Source: Bacteroidota bacterium (lineage in GTDB: Bacteria; Bacteroidota; Bacteroidia; Chitinophagales; Chitinophagaceae). Taken from it: a stretch of DNA of 64,000 nt. The stretch is taken from assembly GCA_018267955.1 (NCBI GenBank), contig JAFDXL010000009.1, positions 62,001 to 126,000 of the forward strand, read 5' to 3'. This document shows positions 1-7,449 of the stretch, in pieces. Below the pieces are notes generated by a model. It worked only from the letters and a program-made list of their open reading frames with translations. It did not search any database and had not been told where the DNA came from. Each line of letters opens with the position of its first letter. Position 1 is the stretch's first letter. A program made the translations under genes and the position numbers.

Positions 1-450
1 CGATTTGCGCAATAGCTCCAGCGCATCGGTGCCCGTTGCGTTGATGGTACCTTCTACATTTAGTACTATTTTATCCGGTTTGGTCTCCACCATTGGTTTG
101 CGTACAGAGACTACAACATCCTTTAATTGTACATCCGTCTTGCGCAATATCATAGCGGGCAATACAACCGGCTCGTTGCCCGAATAGAATTTGGATGAAT
201 AGGCAGTCTGATAGCCCACATTATTAATGCGCACTAAAAGGCTGTCCGCTCCTGTAGCATTAAGATTGTATTTACCATCTACCAAAATGTTTTGGTCGAT
301 CACTGCGCTGTCTTTTGCACGCAGCAAAGATGCCACTGCACCGGTCAGTTCGTTGTTTGTGTCGTCTTTAACAATGCCGCTAATCTGTTGTGCATGTGCT
401 GCCGTTGTTACAAAAACAGGCATTAAATAAAGGAATAATCGTTTTTTCAT
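1..450 (-). CDS. TonB-type outer-membrane beta-barrel receptor, N-terminal part
   Basis: Partial gene running off the left edge; the ATG lies at 448-450 on the minus strand and 150 codons are visible. The protein opens with a basic start and a signal peptide ending near AHAQ (residues 18-22), then a carboxypeptidase-regulatory-like beta-sandwich (about residues 23-100), then the linker VVVSVRKPMVETKPDKIV and NVEGTINATGTDALELL, which is the plug-domain opening typical of Bacteroidota outer-membrane beta-barrel family proteins. Such proteins sit in the outer membrane and import or bind an unknown ligand. The ligand cannot be told because the barrel lies outside the window. The family call is firm; the exact subfamily is inference. 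Confidence 0.8.
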   Translation of the reverse strand, partial: MKKRLFLYLMPVFVTTAAHAQQISGIVKDDTNNELTGAVASLLRAKDSAVIDQNILVDGKYNLNATGADSLLVRINNVGYQTAYSSKFYSGNEPVVLPAMILRKTDVQLKDVVVSVRKPMVETKPDKIVLNVEGTINATGTDALELLRKS

Positions 451-543
451 AACTATATATTTTATTGTTTGATTTTATTTTTGAAATAGGTATCCCATCG
501 GCTTGTTACAAGCCGTTAAAAACCATAATGTCTTTTTTGTCGA

Positions 544-1212
544 TCAGGAAATTGTTTCCGGCTGGCGATGGCCAACACAGGCACTGCCTGCTTCAGCGCA
601 ACAGCAGCTTGCTGTTTTGTTCTTAACAAAAGGGCTGCTGCAATTCCAGCAGCTAGCTGCCGGTTGCTCAGATAGCTCGAAGCCCATTTGTTCTATAATA
701 TTTTTTTCAGTGACAGAAACCAAGTTGGGTTGAAAGCTAGGCTGCAATGCATCATTAAGATAGAGTATCCCTGTATTGCGAAAACCTGCCTTTACTATAC
801 CTCGTAGCGACGCCTTGTTTTCCGGTGCGTGTATGATCCAGAACTGGTCTGCTTCTATTTGCTCGTACTTAATAATATGCTGCAGCAGCGCCGGGTAAAT
901 GCCAAGCCCCCTGTATGCGTTTGCTGTTCGGAAGTTCCACAGGTAGCGGTTACTTGCAGGTAATATAATATCGTGATTCAATTCCCCGATGCCTGCTTTT
1001 TTTCTTGCCATCCAGCCAAAAGCCGCCGGTTTCCCGTTTATAAATGCTACAAATGCCACGTGGTCGTTTGTCAGCCTATCGTTTATCTTTTCAACAGGGG
1101 CATCGCTCATTTGCGATAGTAACGCTACGTCTGTACTTCTTTCGATATGCAGGCCTTTGATGGGCGGCAGTTCCGGCAGTTTATCGTTGGTTGAAAATGT
1201 ATAAAGCGACAT
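544..1212 (-). CDS. GNAT-family N-acetyltransferase with Cys-rich C-terminal tail
   Basis: A 222-residue protein. The acetyl-CoA loop is visible as YRGLGIYPALL (residues 100-110), and the following strand/helix pattern with NKASLRGIVKAGF (about 132-144) fits the end of a GNAT fold. The last 35 residues are unusual for the family: they contain six cysteines (188, 191, 203-205, 212), including CWNC and a run of three. The gene lies 75 bp downstream of a 43-residue Cys-rich peptide gene on the same strand, and both probably share a promoter. The substrate is unknown; the peptide is an obvious candidate, but that is inference. The tail could instead bind a metal. The family call is good; the role is open. 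Confidence 0.75.
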   Translation of the reverse strand: MSLYTFSTNDKLPELPPIKGLHIERSTDVALLSQMSDAPVEKINDRLTNDHVAFVAFINGKPAAFGWMARKKAGIGELNHDIILPASNRYLWNFRTANAYRGLGIYPALLQHIIKYEQIEADQFWIIHAPENKASLRGIVKAGFRNTGILYLNDALQPSFQPNLVSVTEKNIIEQMGFELSEQPAASCWNCSSPFVKNKTASCCCAEAGSACVGHRQPETIS

Positions 1213-1251
1213 TGAAGAATTGATTTATTGTTTGTGTAATGATTTTAAATA

Positions 1252-1279
1252 GCGGAGAGAAACCTGGGTTTCTCCCCGC
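1252..1279 (-). terminator. Intra-operon stem-loop after the Cys-rich peptide gene
   Basis: The 13-base arms GCGGAGAGAAACC and GGTTTCTCCCCGC pair with one A-C mismatch and a 2-base loop. The structure sits nine bases beyond the stop codon of the peptide gene and before the GNAT gene. It lacks a long T-run, so it looks more like an attenuator or mRNA-stabilising hairpin than a full terminator. This would let the small gene be expressed more strongly than the enzyme gene behind it. Confidence 0.55.
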
Positions 1280-1287
1280 ATGTTTGT

Positions 1288-1419
1288 TTAAGCGCAGCAA
1301 GTGCAGCCGCATGTGCAACCAATGCCCGGGCAGTTATCGCCGCAGGTACAAATACCTGTTGATGCGTTGATTGCTTGTTCAGAAGCGGTGCTGCAGTTGC
1401 ATTTTTTTGACTTTTCCAT
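1288..1419 (-). CDS. Small Cys-rich peptide (metallothionein-like or modified-peptide precursor)
   Basis: This is a 43-codon ORF with ATG at 1417-1419 and TAA at 1288-1290. Ten of 43 residues are Cys (7, 9, 24, 26, 30, 35, 37, 39, 41, 42). They are arranged as CNC, CTC, then CTCGCTCC near the end, with a Lys-rich start (MEKSKK) and a Cys-free stretch at 10-23. There are no aromatic residues and no signal peptide. The spacing of CxC pairs suggests soft-metal binding, as in metallothioneins. The position before a stem-loop and a GNAT gene also fits a peptide with a modifying enzyme. I do not recognise a named family. A TAnnTTTG promoter box (TACTTTTG) lies 40-47 bases upstream of the ATG. The ORF is supported by the box, the hairpin after it and its composition. 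Confidence 0.65.
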   Translation of the reverse strand: MEKSKKCNCSTASEQAINASTGICTCGDNCPGIGCTCGCTCCA

Positions 1420-1458
1420 TTTTGCTTATTTTTTTTGGTTTAAAAATTATTGATAATG

Positions 1459-1466
1459 CAAAAGTA
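1459..1466 (-). promoter_or_regulatory. Bacteroidota -7 box for the Cys-rich peptide gene
   Basis: On the minus strand the sequence is TACTTTTG, an exact match to the Bacteroidota -7 consensus TAnnTTTG. It implies a leader of roughly 30 bases before the ATG at 1419. No convincing -33 TTG is seen at the right distance, so a regulator may be required. The divergent AraC gene starts about 150 bases away. Confidence 0.45.
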
Positions 1467-1612
1467 GTTTGGCGCAGAGGGGGCATTGTTACACCATGGA
1501 GTGTTCGTTGTATATAATTCCCTTTTTGCAAAAAATAAGCATTCACATCTCCGTAAAGCAGTTCCCTATATGTCCGCAATTATGGTATTTTTATGTACAG
1601 AACTTTTGCCAC

Positions 1613-2410
1613 ATGCCCCAGCCCAAAGCATTTATGTATATCAGCCCGACGCGTATGATGCTGGTTTCGCCGCATTTGGTGGCCGAGGTGCATCAGCATG
1701 CAGTGATCCAGTTCACCTGTTCGCTTGACGGAACGCCTTTTTCTGTTTGGACGGAAGGGGATGATTGGCAAAAAACAGAGGCTGTGCTTATCAACTCGGG
1801 CGTTGCACATAGCGTTAAGGACTTTAGCGGCTGGCAGGCTACTATCTGCATTATACCGGATGCAAGATTAGGCAGCCTGGTACAGGAGCGTGTTTTAGAG
1901 GGTAAAGAGGTAAAGTATTTCCATGCAGGGGATATTGCTCCTATATTAGAATTGATACAGCATACCCGCCACCAGCCCATTGCAGATAGCCATAGTTTTC
2001 ATACACTCACGGATGAAGTATACCACCATCTCCTGCATCAGCCGGGTTTTATGCAGCCCATAGATGAGCGTGTCGCCACAGCTATTCGCTTCATCCGGCA
2101 AAATATCCATGATAATATTCCTGCTGCTTCACTGGCGGCACAGGTACATTTATCGGAAGACAGGTTTTTGCACCTCTTTCGTGAGCAGATCGGGGCGCCG
2201 TTAAGACAATATATTCTATGGCAGCGCCTCGCCGCGGCAACACAGGCTTTTGTAGAAGGCAAGTCAGCCAAAGAAGCCGCTTATGAGGCGGGCTTTTCAG
2301 ATCCTGCCCATTTCACCCGCACTTTTGTGCAGATGTTTGGTGGGTTACCCTCTGCCTATGCAACCCTACGTCCTCATTACCATTTTGCCTTCTTTCACGA
2401 TGAAGACTAG
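1613..2410 (+). CDS. AraC-family transcriptional regulator
   Basis: This is a 265-residue protein when started at the ATG at 1613. The reading frame is open from 1469, but the 48 extra residues look like non-protein sequence and would overlap the promoter region of the divergent peptide gene. The N-terminal half (about residues 20-110, with VHQHAVIQFTCSLDGTPF) resembles a cupin-like sensor. The C-terminal half holds two helix-turn-helix units (about 160-255), with SLAAQVHLSEDRFLHLF and AYEAGFSDPAHFTRTF typical of AraC DNA-binding domains. It is divergent from the Cys-rich peptide/GNAT pair and is the natural candidate to control it. The inducer is unknown. Confidence 0.8.
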   Translation: MPQPKAFMYISPTRMMLVSPHLVAEVHQHAVIQFTCSLDGTPFSVWTEGDDWQKTEAVLINSGVAHSVKDFSGWQATICIIPDARLGSLVQERVLEGKEVKYFHAGDIAPILELIQHTRHQPIADSHSFHTLTDEVYHHLLHQPGFMQPIDERVATAIRFIRQNIHDNIPAASLAAQVHLSEDRFLHLFREQIGAPLRQYILWQRLAAATQAFVEGKSAKEAAYEAGFSDPAHFTRTFVQMFGGLPSAYATLRPHYHFAFFHDED

Positions 2411-2530
2411 GTTTTCAGGGCTGTTCTCTAAAAAATAGCCGGTTTATTCAATTCGATAGCTGTTTTATTCAATCTCGCCCGATTTACCCGTTGTTACTTT
2501 GCACTTGTAAAAAAGCCATATATAACAACG

Positions 2531-2701
2531 ATGAAACAGTTCATTGCTATAAAAGAAAAAAGAACGCCGCTGCAGGCCATTGCCAAACTGGCAAAGGTTG
2601 CTTCACGTATTCCGGGCGAATGGAAGATACTGCTGGCAGTATTGCTGATAATGGGTTTGAGGATGGTGCCGATCATTGTCCTTGTTCTGAAACAGTTTTG
2701 A
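2531..2701 (+). CDS. Small single-span membrane protein
   Basis: This 56-codon ORF runs from ATG 2531 to TGA 2699-2701. It has a basic amphipathic N-terminal half (about residues 1-30, with several Lys and Arg) and one hydrophobic helix (about 32-52, WKILLAVLLI followed by MVPIIVLVL). It lies 26 bases before the start chosen for the next regulator gene and in another frame from the long open frame there. A near-match to the Bacteroidota promoter box (TTACTTTG) lies about 35 bases upstream. No family is recognised. It could be a small regulatory or stress membrane protein; existence is supported by composition and position only. Confidence 0.45.
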   Translation: MKQFIAIKEKRTPLQAIAKLAKVASRIPGEWKILLAVLLIMGLRMVPIIVLVLKQF

Positions 2702-2727
2702 AATCGTTACGTCCCAACCAGGCAATT

Positions 2728-3324
2728 ATGGAATTTGTACACACACTTCATGTAAAAAATATGGTATGCCAGCGTTGCATACTTACTGTAAAGAACATCC
2801 TTGCCTCGATGCACATAAACGTAGTGAGCGTAGGGCTAGGTAAAATAGTGTTGCCCGAAGCACTGGAGGCCGACCTTCACAGGCATTTGTCAGAAAGCCT
2901 TCGCAGCATAGGGCTCGAGATCATAGAGAGCCGCGTGAACCAGCTCATTGAAGATATGAAGCAAAGCATCCGTGATTATATGGCTTTGGGGATAGATGCC
3001 CAGCAGTATAAGCTCTCGGGCTTTATATCTGCAAGGCTGGCCTACGATTTTGGCTATCTCAGCGATCTGTTCTCTAAAGTGGAGGGCATTACCGTTGAGC
3101 GCTATTTTATGCTGCAGCGCCTGGAAAAAGTAAAAGAACTACTTGCTTACGATCAGTTATCGCTGAGCGAGATATCTTACGATACCGGTTTTAGCAGTGT
3201 ACACCATCTGTCTGCGCAGTTTAAAAAGCTCACGGGGCTTACGCCTTCGCAATACAGGCAGCTGGCCGAAAAAGAAAGGATGCCGCTCGACCTGGTGGGT
3301 GTGCAGGAAGTAAACGTTTTGTAA
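2728..3324 (+). CDS. AraC-family regulator with HMA-like metal-binding N-domain
   Basis: This is a 198-residue protein from the ATG at 2728. The longer open frame from 2491 has a low-quality N-terminus and overlaps the small membrane ORF. Residues 1-65 look like a ferredoxin-fold heavy-metal-associated domain with MVCQRC (C14, C17) in the position of the usual MxCxxC motif. Residues about 95-185 form an AraC DNA-binding domain (LSLSEISYDTGFSSVHHLS, then KKLTGLTPSQYRQL). This fusion is known in Bacteroidota and suggests copper or other soft-metal sensing, although the ligand is inferred. A shortened paralogue follows 19 bases later, and a Cys-rich peptide gene is nearby. Confidence 0.75.
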   Translation: MEFVHTLHVKNMVCQRCILTVKNILASMHINVVSVGLGKIVLPEALEADLHRHLSESLRSIGLEIIESRVNQLIEDMKQSIRDYMALGIDAQQYKLSGFISARLAYDFGYLSDLFSKVEGITVERYFMLQRLEKVKELLAYDQLSLSEISYDTGFSSVHHLSAQFKKLTGLTPSQYRQLAEKERMPLDLVGVQEVNVL

Positions 3325-3343
3325 GAATATTTAATACTAAGTC

Positions 3344-3802
3344 ATGTCTATGCTTACTGTTACTGATGAATTGGAAAGGCCTGGTTTTAAAAGCCGTTTG
3401 ACAGGCCTAAAGGCTGAAAGGAAAATTGTTGTTAAGGCTGTCAAAGCGCTTATCAAAGAAATATATAACGGCGATTTTTGTTTCGGGGAAGGTTTCAGTT
3501 TTCGCCGCATGATGGAATCGCGTCTTTTAGTTCCATACGCAATTGCTGAAACCTGGTTTATAGAAAGCGAGGATAAAACGATAGCCCGCGCCATCCTGGA
3601 TACAAAAATCAACAAGGTAAAAGAGCTGCTCGTATATACAGACCTGCCGATAGAAGCCATTGCAGCTAAACTGAATTATGCTTCCACTGCCCACTTATCC
3701 GACGAGTTGATACAGCATACGGGGCTCACACCCGGTTTCTTCCTTGCTATGAAAGAACGAAGAGCAAACCTTGCCTTACGCCAGCGAGCTGCGCAACAAT
3801 AA
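3344..3802 (+). CDS. AraC-like regulator, shortened paralogue of the preceding gene
   Basis: This 152-residue protein aligns by eye with the C-terminal part of its upstream neighbour. The shared stretch includes NKVKELLVYTDLPIEAIA against EKVKELLAYDQLSLSEIS, and HLSDELIQHTGLTPGFF against HLSAQFKKLTGLTPSQY. The CxxC metal-binding N-domain is missing; only about 25 unrelated residues precede the conserved helices. It is therefore a tandem duplicate that has lost or never had the sensor domain. It could act as a co-regulator, a competitor for the same operator, or a decaying copy. The frame is intact and codon use is like the neighbour, so I treat it as a real gene. Confidence 0.65.
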   Translation: MSMLTVTDELERPGFKSRLTGLKAERKIVVKAVKALIKEIYNGDFCFGEGFSFRRMMESRLLVPYAIAETWFIESEDKTIARAILDTKINKVKELLVYTDLPIEAIAAKLNYASTAHLSDELIQHTGLTPGFFLAMKERRANLALRQRAAQQ

Positions 3803-3822
3803 TTGCAGCCCAAACCCTCGTT

Positions 3823-3866
3823 CTCGTTTGCAACGAGGATGCAGCGTCAAAGCGTTTTCAACGTCC
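3823..3866. repeat. REP-like palindrome, copy 1
   Basis: A short inverted repeat CTCGT-TTGCA-ACGAG (3823-3837) is followed by a tail with GCAGCGTCAAAGCGTTTTC. A closely similar palindrome plus tail occurs at 6764-6800, and degenerate copies at 4424-4456 and 7450-7588. All are intergenic. This is the pattern of repetitive extragenic palindromes; the mobilising enzyme is not in the window. Confidence 0.5.
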
Positions 3867-3906
3867 TGTAAAAATAGAAAACTGCCATCCCGGCGGCTTC
3901 TCTAAG

Positions 3907-4350
3907 CTATTTCATCTTAAAGCTCTTCAATATTACTTGCGCCTCATCACGATGCTCTTTATTGCACCGTAGCCCGAATGTGTAGTAGAGGTGATCGTTG
4001 ACGAAAATAAAATATTGGTTCGCATATTCATTTTCCAGCATTTTATAGGCTTTCATACCATTGAACATGGTTGGCTCGGCCAACGTACCCTCCGCCTTCA
4101 ATGTGTCTAAAAATTGCGCTTCCGTTCCGGCCCATTTTTCCTTATCTATCTCTACATAGTTATCCTTAAAGCCATCGGGGGTTAAAGTAACACCGGTTAC
4201 CTCGTCTGTGAGTTTCCAGTTATTGTAGTAGTCAAATTGTATCGCTTTTATCTTACCCTTATACGTTAGTTTTACCGGTGCTTTTTTCTGTTGGCCATAT
4301 CCTGCAATGCTCAAAAATAAAATGGTTGTTAGAATGGTAATCGCTCTCAT
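3907..4350 (-). CDS. Secreted protein of unknown function
   Basis: This is a 147-residue protein with a clear signal peptide (hydrophobic residues 3-17, cleavage near GYGQ) and a small soluble domain. The remainder alternates beta-strands with conserved-looking aromatic positions (FDYYNNWKL, MKAYKMLENEY) and ends LKSFKMK. The layout, especially a strand-rich domain ending in a helix with KSF, resembles PsbP-like or DUF-type exported proteins of Bacteroidota in which an estimate of protein-bound membrane stress is often guessed. I cannot assign a function. It is a single gene, transcribed toward the REP-like repeat at 3.8 kb. Confidence 0.6.
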   Translation of the reverse strand: MRAITILTTILFLSIAGYGQQKKAPVKLTYKGKIKAIQFDYYNNWKLTDEVTGVTLTPDGFKDNYVEIDKEKWAGTEAQFLDTLKAEGTLAEPTMFNGMKAYKMLENEYANQYFIFVNDHLYYTFGLRCNKEHRDEAQVILKSFKMK

Positions 4351-4423
4351 AAATTTATTTTGATGACAATATAATGTTTTTTAAACCACATTTTTACATG
4401 TTAATATTCCCCTTATGCTTTTT

Positions 4424-4456
4424 GCTGCGAGGATGCTCTCAAGAGTTTCCAACGCC
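4424..4456. repeat. Degenerate REP-like tail, copy 2
   Basis: GCGAGGATGCTCTCAAGAG followed by TTTCCAACG resembles the tail of the element at 3823 (GAGGATGCAGCGTCAAAGCG then TTTTCAACG), but the left palindrome arm is missing. It lies in the 215-base gap before the polytopic membrane protein gene. A 63-codon open frame across this gap looks spurious. Confidence 0.3.
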
Positions 4457-4565
4457 CATATCGTTTTTGTATGTTTGCCTCATGATGAGGTGTTTTTCGC
4501 GCAAAATGGATCTATCGGTTCCCGTAATGCAGGGCCATTCAGAGAACCTTAACAAGATTGTATAA

Positions 4566-5624
4566 ATGGGTCAACATATTTTATCTTTTTTGAAATACTG
4601 CGTTTTAACATTCCTGTTTACTTATGGGATATTTTACGCGAGTTATAAATATGGCCGGCCAGACCTTGGCAATTGGGATTTCTTAAAGTATAGCAAGATG
4701 GTGGATTCCCCTTTGAATCTTTCTGCCACCGTTGCGCCGCATGCATTACGACAACTACCTGTATTGGTCGCGTATGCAGCAAAGCAATCCGGACTGTATT
4801 ATCCAAATAAAATATCATTTGCCGGATCCATCACCTACAAAGGGCTAAATATGCAGAAAAACTTCTTTGCTTTATTGCTGGTTAATTATGCTGCTTTTAT
4901 TGTAGCTGTGGCACTAATAATTTGGTTTGTCGTCACCTATGGCGGTCTGCAAAAAAACAATTTCACCTACTTTTCATGCATAGCGCTTTGTAGTGGTTAC
5001 TTCATGGTGCCTGTCAATATAATTGCACCAATGTCGCAAGGGTTTGGCTGGCTGGCATCGGTATTGTTATCTATAGGTATCTTTAGTTCCCGCTATCGAT
5101 ATATAATAATTGGTGGGTTGATAGGCATTTTCTCAAGAGAAACCACCGTGCTTTTTTTTATTGTCCTAAGCACAATAACTGGTGCCGCTTTTTATATAAC
5201 GAAAAGAAAATCTTCATTTTTCTTCACAACCGCTGTTATACTTTTGGGACTATTTGTAACGCTTCTTCTGCTTCGCATCTACTTTGCAACAGGCCAGGAA
5301 AGGCAATTTTCACTTTTGTATCTGGTTGGAAAAACATTTGATAGTGCTACTAAAGCAGATTATTTATTCCAGGCATTTCTTACCCAGGGCTTATTATTTT
5401 TTGTTTTGGCGCTTTGTTATAAAAAAGACAAAAGCCGAACGATATATTATGTAGGTGCAGCAGTATTTATTTTACTTATCGGAGGTTTTGGGGCCGGGCG
5501 TTTGCTTGGCGAAACCTATCCCTACCTGGTACTGCTTTACCTGCTTCCATCAGCCGCCGATCACAATCCGGGCGGTTTGCCTGCTGATCGGCGCTCTGCA
5601 AAAGCCGCCGTTCTGCAAAGCTAA
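4566..5624 (+). CDS. Polytopic inner-membrane protein, GT-C-like layout
   Basis: This is a 352-residue protein with roughly eight to ten hydrophobic segments, for example around residues 8-24, 100-122, 135-152, 158-175, 180-205, 215-238 and 298-328. The first extracytoplasmic loop carries acidic residues (RPDLGNWDF) and an Arg-Leu-Pro stretch (ALRQLPVLVAY), which recalls GT-C glycosyltransferases, but no signature is certain. The final 25 residues (from SAADHNPGG) are hydrophilic and GC-rich, and their DNA contains a perfect 9-bp inverted repeat (5555-5563 with 5585-5593). The C-terminal tail may therefore derive from an inserted palindrome. It precedes an acyltransferase gene, so a surface-glycan role is possible. 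Confidence 0.6.
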   Translation: MGQHILSFLKYCVLTFLFTYGIFYASYKYGRPDLGNWDFLKYSKMVDSPLNLSATVAPHALRQLPVLVAYAAKQSGLYYPNKISFAGSITYKGLNMQKNFFALLLVNYAAFIVAVALIIWFVVTYGGLQKNNFTYFSCIALCSGYFMVPVNIIAPMSQGFGWLASVLLSIGIFSSRYRYIIIGGLIGIFSRETTVLFFIVLSTITGAAFYITKRKSSFFFTTAVILLGLFVTLLLLRIYFATGQERQFSLLYLVGKTFDSATKADYLFQAFLTQGLLFFVLALCYKKDKSRTIYYVGAAVFILLIGGFGAGRLLGETYPYLVLLYLLPSAADHNPGGLPADRRSAKAAVLQS

Positions 5625-5696
5625 AATCCCTTAGTTCAAATATTCTCTGCATTTTCAATACAACGCGGAACGTATATCTTTAACCGCGAAATTGTT

Positions 5697-6752
5697 ATGG
5701 CAACAGGCAAAATGAAATATTATACCGAACTAGACGGGATCAGGGGATTTGCCGCGCTCACCATTTTCTTTTTCCATTTCCTGCATGGGCAAACGTTTAG
5801 CGGCCTGCTGCCCAACATCTTTATGAAGCTGGTTTCCATTGGCCCTACCATGGCCAATCTGTTCTTCGTGCTGTCGGGTTTCCTGATTACACAGATATTG
5901 CTGGATGCAAAGGGTACAAACAATTACTTCTCCTATTATTATGCGCGCCGCATATTGCGGATATTCCCGCTATATTACCTGGCGTTACTGATATATTTCT
6001 TTGGCTTACCCATATTGTATGGCAGGGGGATACCCTCATTTTCGCTGCAATGGTATAACTGGGTGCACCTGCAAAACCTGCCCATCACATTCAGGTGGCC
6101 ACATGCGGGGCCAAAATACCTGTGGTCGCTGGCGGTAGAAGAGCATTTTTATCTCCTATGGCCTATGTTGGTATTGTGGCTCAATAAGCGGCAGCTGATA
6201 AGTGTCTGTATCGGCATTATTTGCCTGGCATTGGCAATGCATATGCTGCTGGCGGCAAACGGATACCCGGTATTCTTCTTCACTTTTACTACTATCGATG
6301 CACTGGCTATGGGTGCTATTGCCGGCATACTCCATTACGATGGCCGGCTTACGACATACAGAAAACGTGTACGGCAATGGATGTATATTTCCGGCATACC
6401 TGCCATTATCCTGTGGTTTGTTTTCTTTGGCACAACAAGCGCGCTATTTAATATAGGCATGCCGCTCTTATTCAACCTGTTTTATGCATCTTCGCTTTCT
6501 TACCTGGTAACGGCCCATCAGGGCCATTTTTTAAAAAGGTCCTTACAAAAAAAGGTACCCGTGTTTACAGGTACTATCAGTTACGGCTTTTTTATCTTTC
6601 ACCCCCTGTGTATCTCTTTTACTCATAGGATATTTAAAAACCAGGCTATGATGCTGCAAATAATTATTGCCCTCATTGCTTCCATAATAGTCGCCACAGC
6701 CAGCTATTATCTCTTTGAAAAAAAGTTCATGCGCCTGAAGAGGTATTTTTGA
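5697..6752 (+). CDS. Acyltransferase family 3 (OafA/YrhL-like) membrane protein
   Basis: This 351-residue protein begins with the family hallmark YYTELDGIRGFAALTIFFFH (residues 7-26), including the Arg-Gly and His positions linked to O-acyl transfer. About ten membrane segments follow. YYARRILRIFPLYYLAL (about 81-97) and the WSLAVEEHFYLLWP segment (about 143-156) are characteristic motifs. Members transfer acetyl or other acyl groups from the cytoplasm to surface sugars such as O-antigen. The neighbour upstream is another polytopic membrane protein, so joint work on a surface polysaccharide is plausible. The actual substrate is not visible. The family call is firm. Confidence 0.88.
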   Translation: MATGKMKYYTELDGIRGFAALTIFFFHFLHGQTFSGLLPNIFMKLVSIGPTMANLFFVLSGFLITQILLDAKGTNNYFSYYYARRILRIFPLYYLALLIYFFGLPILYGRGIPSFSLQWYNWVHLQNLPITFRWPHAGPKYLWSLAVEEHFYLLWPMLVLWLNKRQLISVCIGIICLALAMHMLLAANGYPVFFFTFTTIDALAMGAIAGILHYDGRLTTYRKRVRQWMYISGIPAIILWFVFFGTTSALFNIGMPLLFNLFYASSLSYLVTAHQGHFLKRSLQKKVPVFTGTISYGFFIFHPLCISFTHRIFKNQAMMLQIIIALIASIIVATASYYLFEKKFMRLKRYF

Positions 6753-6763
6753 GGAATACCCGG

Positions 6764-6800
6764 TCCTCGTTTGCGACGAGGACGTATCTGCAAGCGTTTT
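6764..6800. repeat. REP-like palindrome, copy 3
   Basis: A perfect inverted repeat TCCTCGT-TTGCG-ACGAGGA (6764-6782) is followed by CGTATCTGCAAGCGTTTT, matching the arrangement at 3823-3866. It lies nine or ten bases after the acyltransferase stop codon and might also act as a weak terminator. Confidence 0.5.
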
Positions 6801-6868
6801 CTCAAGATGCATCGATCGCTAAAAGCAAACAACTATTCCCTTTAATTTGCACTACAACGTAATAGGCA

Positions 6869-7414
6869 ATGAAAAGAATAATTTTAAACCTGGCAGTTAC
6901 CTTAGACGGTTTTATTGAAGGGCCAAATGGAGAGGTCGATTGGTGCATTATGGACGATGATATGAACTTCGATGGTTTCCTCGATAGCATCGACACCATA
7001 TTTTATGGTAGAGTAAGCTATGATGCCTGGGGTAATTTCCAGCCCGGCGAACATGCTGATCCCGCGGAGAAATTGATGTGGGAAAATATACATGCTAAGA
7101 AGAAGTTCGTTTTTTCAAGCCGCGACAGGCCGGATGATAAGGCTACCTTCCTGACTGCTGATATAGAAAACAAAATAGCAGAAATAAAGAAACAAGGTGG
7201 TAAAGATATATGGCTTTATGGAGGAGCAAACCTGGTAAAGACATTCATAAGCTTAGGGCTTATTGACATCTATAAAATATCTGTTCACCCGGTAGTTTTG
7301 GGCAATGGAAAACCCTTGTTCGAAGATGTGAAAGAACGGATCGGATTGAAACTAACCGAAACAAGAGTTTTTAGATCCGGCGTTGTTGAGCTTACCTACG
7401 AGCTAAAAAAGTAA
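6869..7414 (+). CDS. Dihydrofolate reductase family protein (RibD C-terminal-like)
   Basis: This 181-residue protein starts MKRIILNLAVTLDGFIEGPN, the standard opening of the RibD_C/DHFR-like family. It also has TIFYGRVSYDAW (about residues 43-54), DIWLYGGANLVKTFI (about 113-127) and VHPVVLGNGKPLFED (about 141-155), matching the NADPH-binding and C-terminal signatures. Members of this group in Bacteroidota are stand-alone and their true substrate is generally unknown; they need not be folate or riboflavin enzymes. It stands alone between a REP-like element and a repeat pair, with a plausible AT-rich promoter just upstream (TTTAATTTGCAC). Confidence 0.85.
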   Translation: MKRIILNLAVTLDGFIEGPNGEVDWCIMDDDMNFDGFLDSIDTIFYGRVSYDAWGNFQPGEHADPAEKLMWENIHAKKKFVFSSRDRPDDKATFLTADIENKIAEIKKQGGKDIWLYGGANLVKTFISLGLIDIYKISVHPVVLGNGKPLFEDVKERIGLKLTETRVFRSGVVELTYELKK

Positions 7415-7449
7415 TGGCCAGGTACAATTAAGGATAGCTGGCCACTCGT

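Noticed and set aside
1469-1612. N-terminal extension of the AraC regulator
   Set aside because: The extra 48 residues look like random sequence and overlap the promoter region of the divergent peptide gene; the ATG at 1613 gives a normal family start.
2491-2727. N-terminal extension of the HMA-AraC regulator
   Set aside because: The extension overlaps the small membrane ORF in another frame; the ATG at 2728 opens the expected HMA-like domain.
4374-4565. 63-codon open frame ahead of the polytopic membrane protein
   Set aside because: Low-complexity hydrophobic sequence with no support, overlapping the degenerate REP-like tail; no box or ribosome site ahead of it.
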